NCBI GenBank assembly: GCA_002409405.1
Contig: DHNG01000037.1
Coordinates: 53,046-68,476, forward strand
Source: Flavobacteriales bacterium UBA5422
Lineage (GTDB): Bacteria; Bacteroidota; Bacteroidia; Flavobacteriales_D; Crocinitomicaceae
DNA length: 15,431 nt
Direction of reading: 5' to 3'
Positions 14,907 through 15,431 of the stretch are shown piece after piece. The number at the start of each line of letters is the position of its first letter. Position 1 is the first letter of the stretch. Below the pieces are notes generated by a model. It did no database searches. It was not told the DNA's origin and was given only the letters and a program-made list of their open reading frames with translations. The translations under genes were made by a program, and so were the position numbers.

Positions 14907-15431
14907 TTATTCAACGATTTCAGTAACCTGACCAGCTCCTACAGTTCTACCACCTTCACGGATAGCGAAACGTAATCCTTTGTCCATTGCAACTGGTACG
15001 ATCAAGTTAACCTGGATAGATACGTTATCACCTGGCATAACCATTTCACGTCCGTCAGTCAAGATGATTTCACCTGTAACGTCAGTTGTACGGAAATAGA
15101 ATTGAGGACGGTATTTGTTGTGGAACGGCGTGTGACGTCCACCTTCTTCTTTCTTCAAAACGTAGATCTCAGCTTTGAATGTTTTGTGCGGTTTAGTTGA
15201 ACCTGGTTTACAGATAACCATTCCTCGTTTGATTTGAGATTTTTCAATACCTCTCAACAACAAACCAACGTTATCTCCAGCTTCACCTCTGTCCAAAATT
15301 TTACGGAACATCTCAACCCCAGTAACAGTAGAAGACAATTTCTCATCACCCATTCCTAAGATATCAACACTCTCTCCAGAGTTGATAACACCTGTTTCGA
15401 TACGTCCTGTTGCTACTGTACCACGACCTGT
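14907..15431 (-). CDS. tuf: Elongation factor Tu, C-terminal part (cut by right edge)
   Basis: The last 174 residues of EF-Tu, which delivers aminoacyl-tRNA to the ribosome as a GTP complex; the full protein is about 395 residues. The frame is open to the window edge, beginning TGRGTVATGRIETG, so the ATG at 15353 is an internal methionine. What remains is most of domain 2 (ATGRIETGVI, GVEMFRKILDRGEAGDNVGLLLRG) and all of domain 3 (KEEGGRHTPFHNKYRPQFYFRTTDVTG, GLRFAIREGGRTVGAGQV). The GTP-binding domain lies outside the window. It is the first visible gene of the cluster, so the main promoter probably lies beyond the right edge. The sequence is typical. Confidence 0.99.
   Translation of the reverse strand, partial: TGRGTVATGRIETGVINSGESVDILGMGDEKLSSTVTGVEMFRKILDRGEAGDNVGLLLRGIEKSQIKRGMVICKPGSTKPHKTFKAEIYVLKKEEGGRHTPFHNKYRPQFYFRTTDVTGEIILTDGREMVMPGDNVSIQVNLIVPVAMDKGLRFAIREGGRTVGAGQVTEIVE

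Noticed and set aside
1..15431. Mobile elements, CRISPR arrays, toxin-antitoxin or phage genes
   Set aside because: I saw no repeats, transposase motifs, spacer arrays or small toxin-like gene pairs on either strand.

Overview
The window comes from a member of the phylum Bacteroidota. Three things point there. First, the left side carries a gingipain-type (C25) peptidase with a C-terminal type IX secretion sorting domain. Second, several intergenic sites match the Bacteroidota -7 promoter box TAnnTTTG. Third, gene starts lack Shine-Dalgarno sequences and sit in A/T-rich leaders instead. The order tuf, tRNA-Trp, secE, nusG, rplK, rplA, rplJ, rplL, rpoB, rpoC and the sequences of RpoB and RpoC also fit this phylum, probably near Flavobacteriales. 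I cannot fix the genus by eye.

Left region (1-3473): an acyl-protein synthetase (LuxE-like) gene runs off the left edge on the minus strand. It is divergent from a plus-strand secreted cysteine peptidase that closely resembles arginine-specific gingipain. The peptidase is followed by a small lipoprotein of unknown function. A 190-bp spacer between the divergent genes holds one -7-like box for each direction. The plus-strand box shows that the peptidase start belongs at 797, not at the upstream ATG at 743. A strong bidirectional terminator (3474-3505) separates this block from rpoC, which converges on it.

Right region (3525-15431, all minus strand): this is the core translation and transcription cluster, read from right to left. 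It contains the C-terminal part of EF-Tu (cut by the right edge), tRNA-Trp, SecE (GTG start), NusG, ribosomal proteins L11, L1, L10 and L7/L12, and the RNA polymerase beta and beta' subunits. Most spacers are 6-26 nt, which suggests cotranscription. Larger spacers lie before rplK (82 nt), rplL (73 nt) and rpoB (104 nt), and each holds candidate regulatory structure. These are a foldable leader before rplK that might be an L1 autoregulatory site, a -7-like box and weak hairpin before rplL, and a strong terminator-like hairpin before rpoB. The last would lower rpoBC output relative to L7/L12.

The most unusual feature in the core cluster is that rpoB has no possible ATG start. It must begin at TTG (11659 or 11653) or another non-ATG codon. 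A potential 9-codon reading frame ends on the TTG in a TTGA overlap. I see no mobile element, CRISPR array, phage gene or large repeat. Apart from the C25 peptidase/lipoprotein pair and the rpoB leader, the window is conserved core genome, and I found no convincing undescribed multi-gene system.
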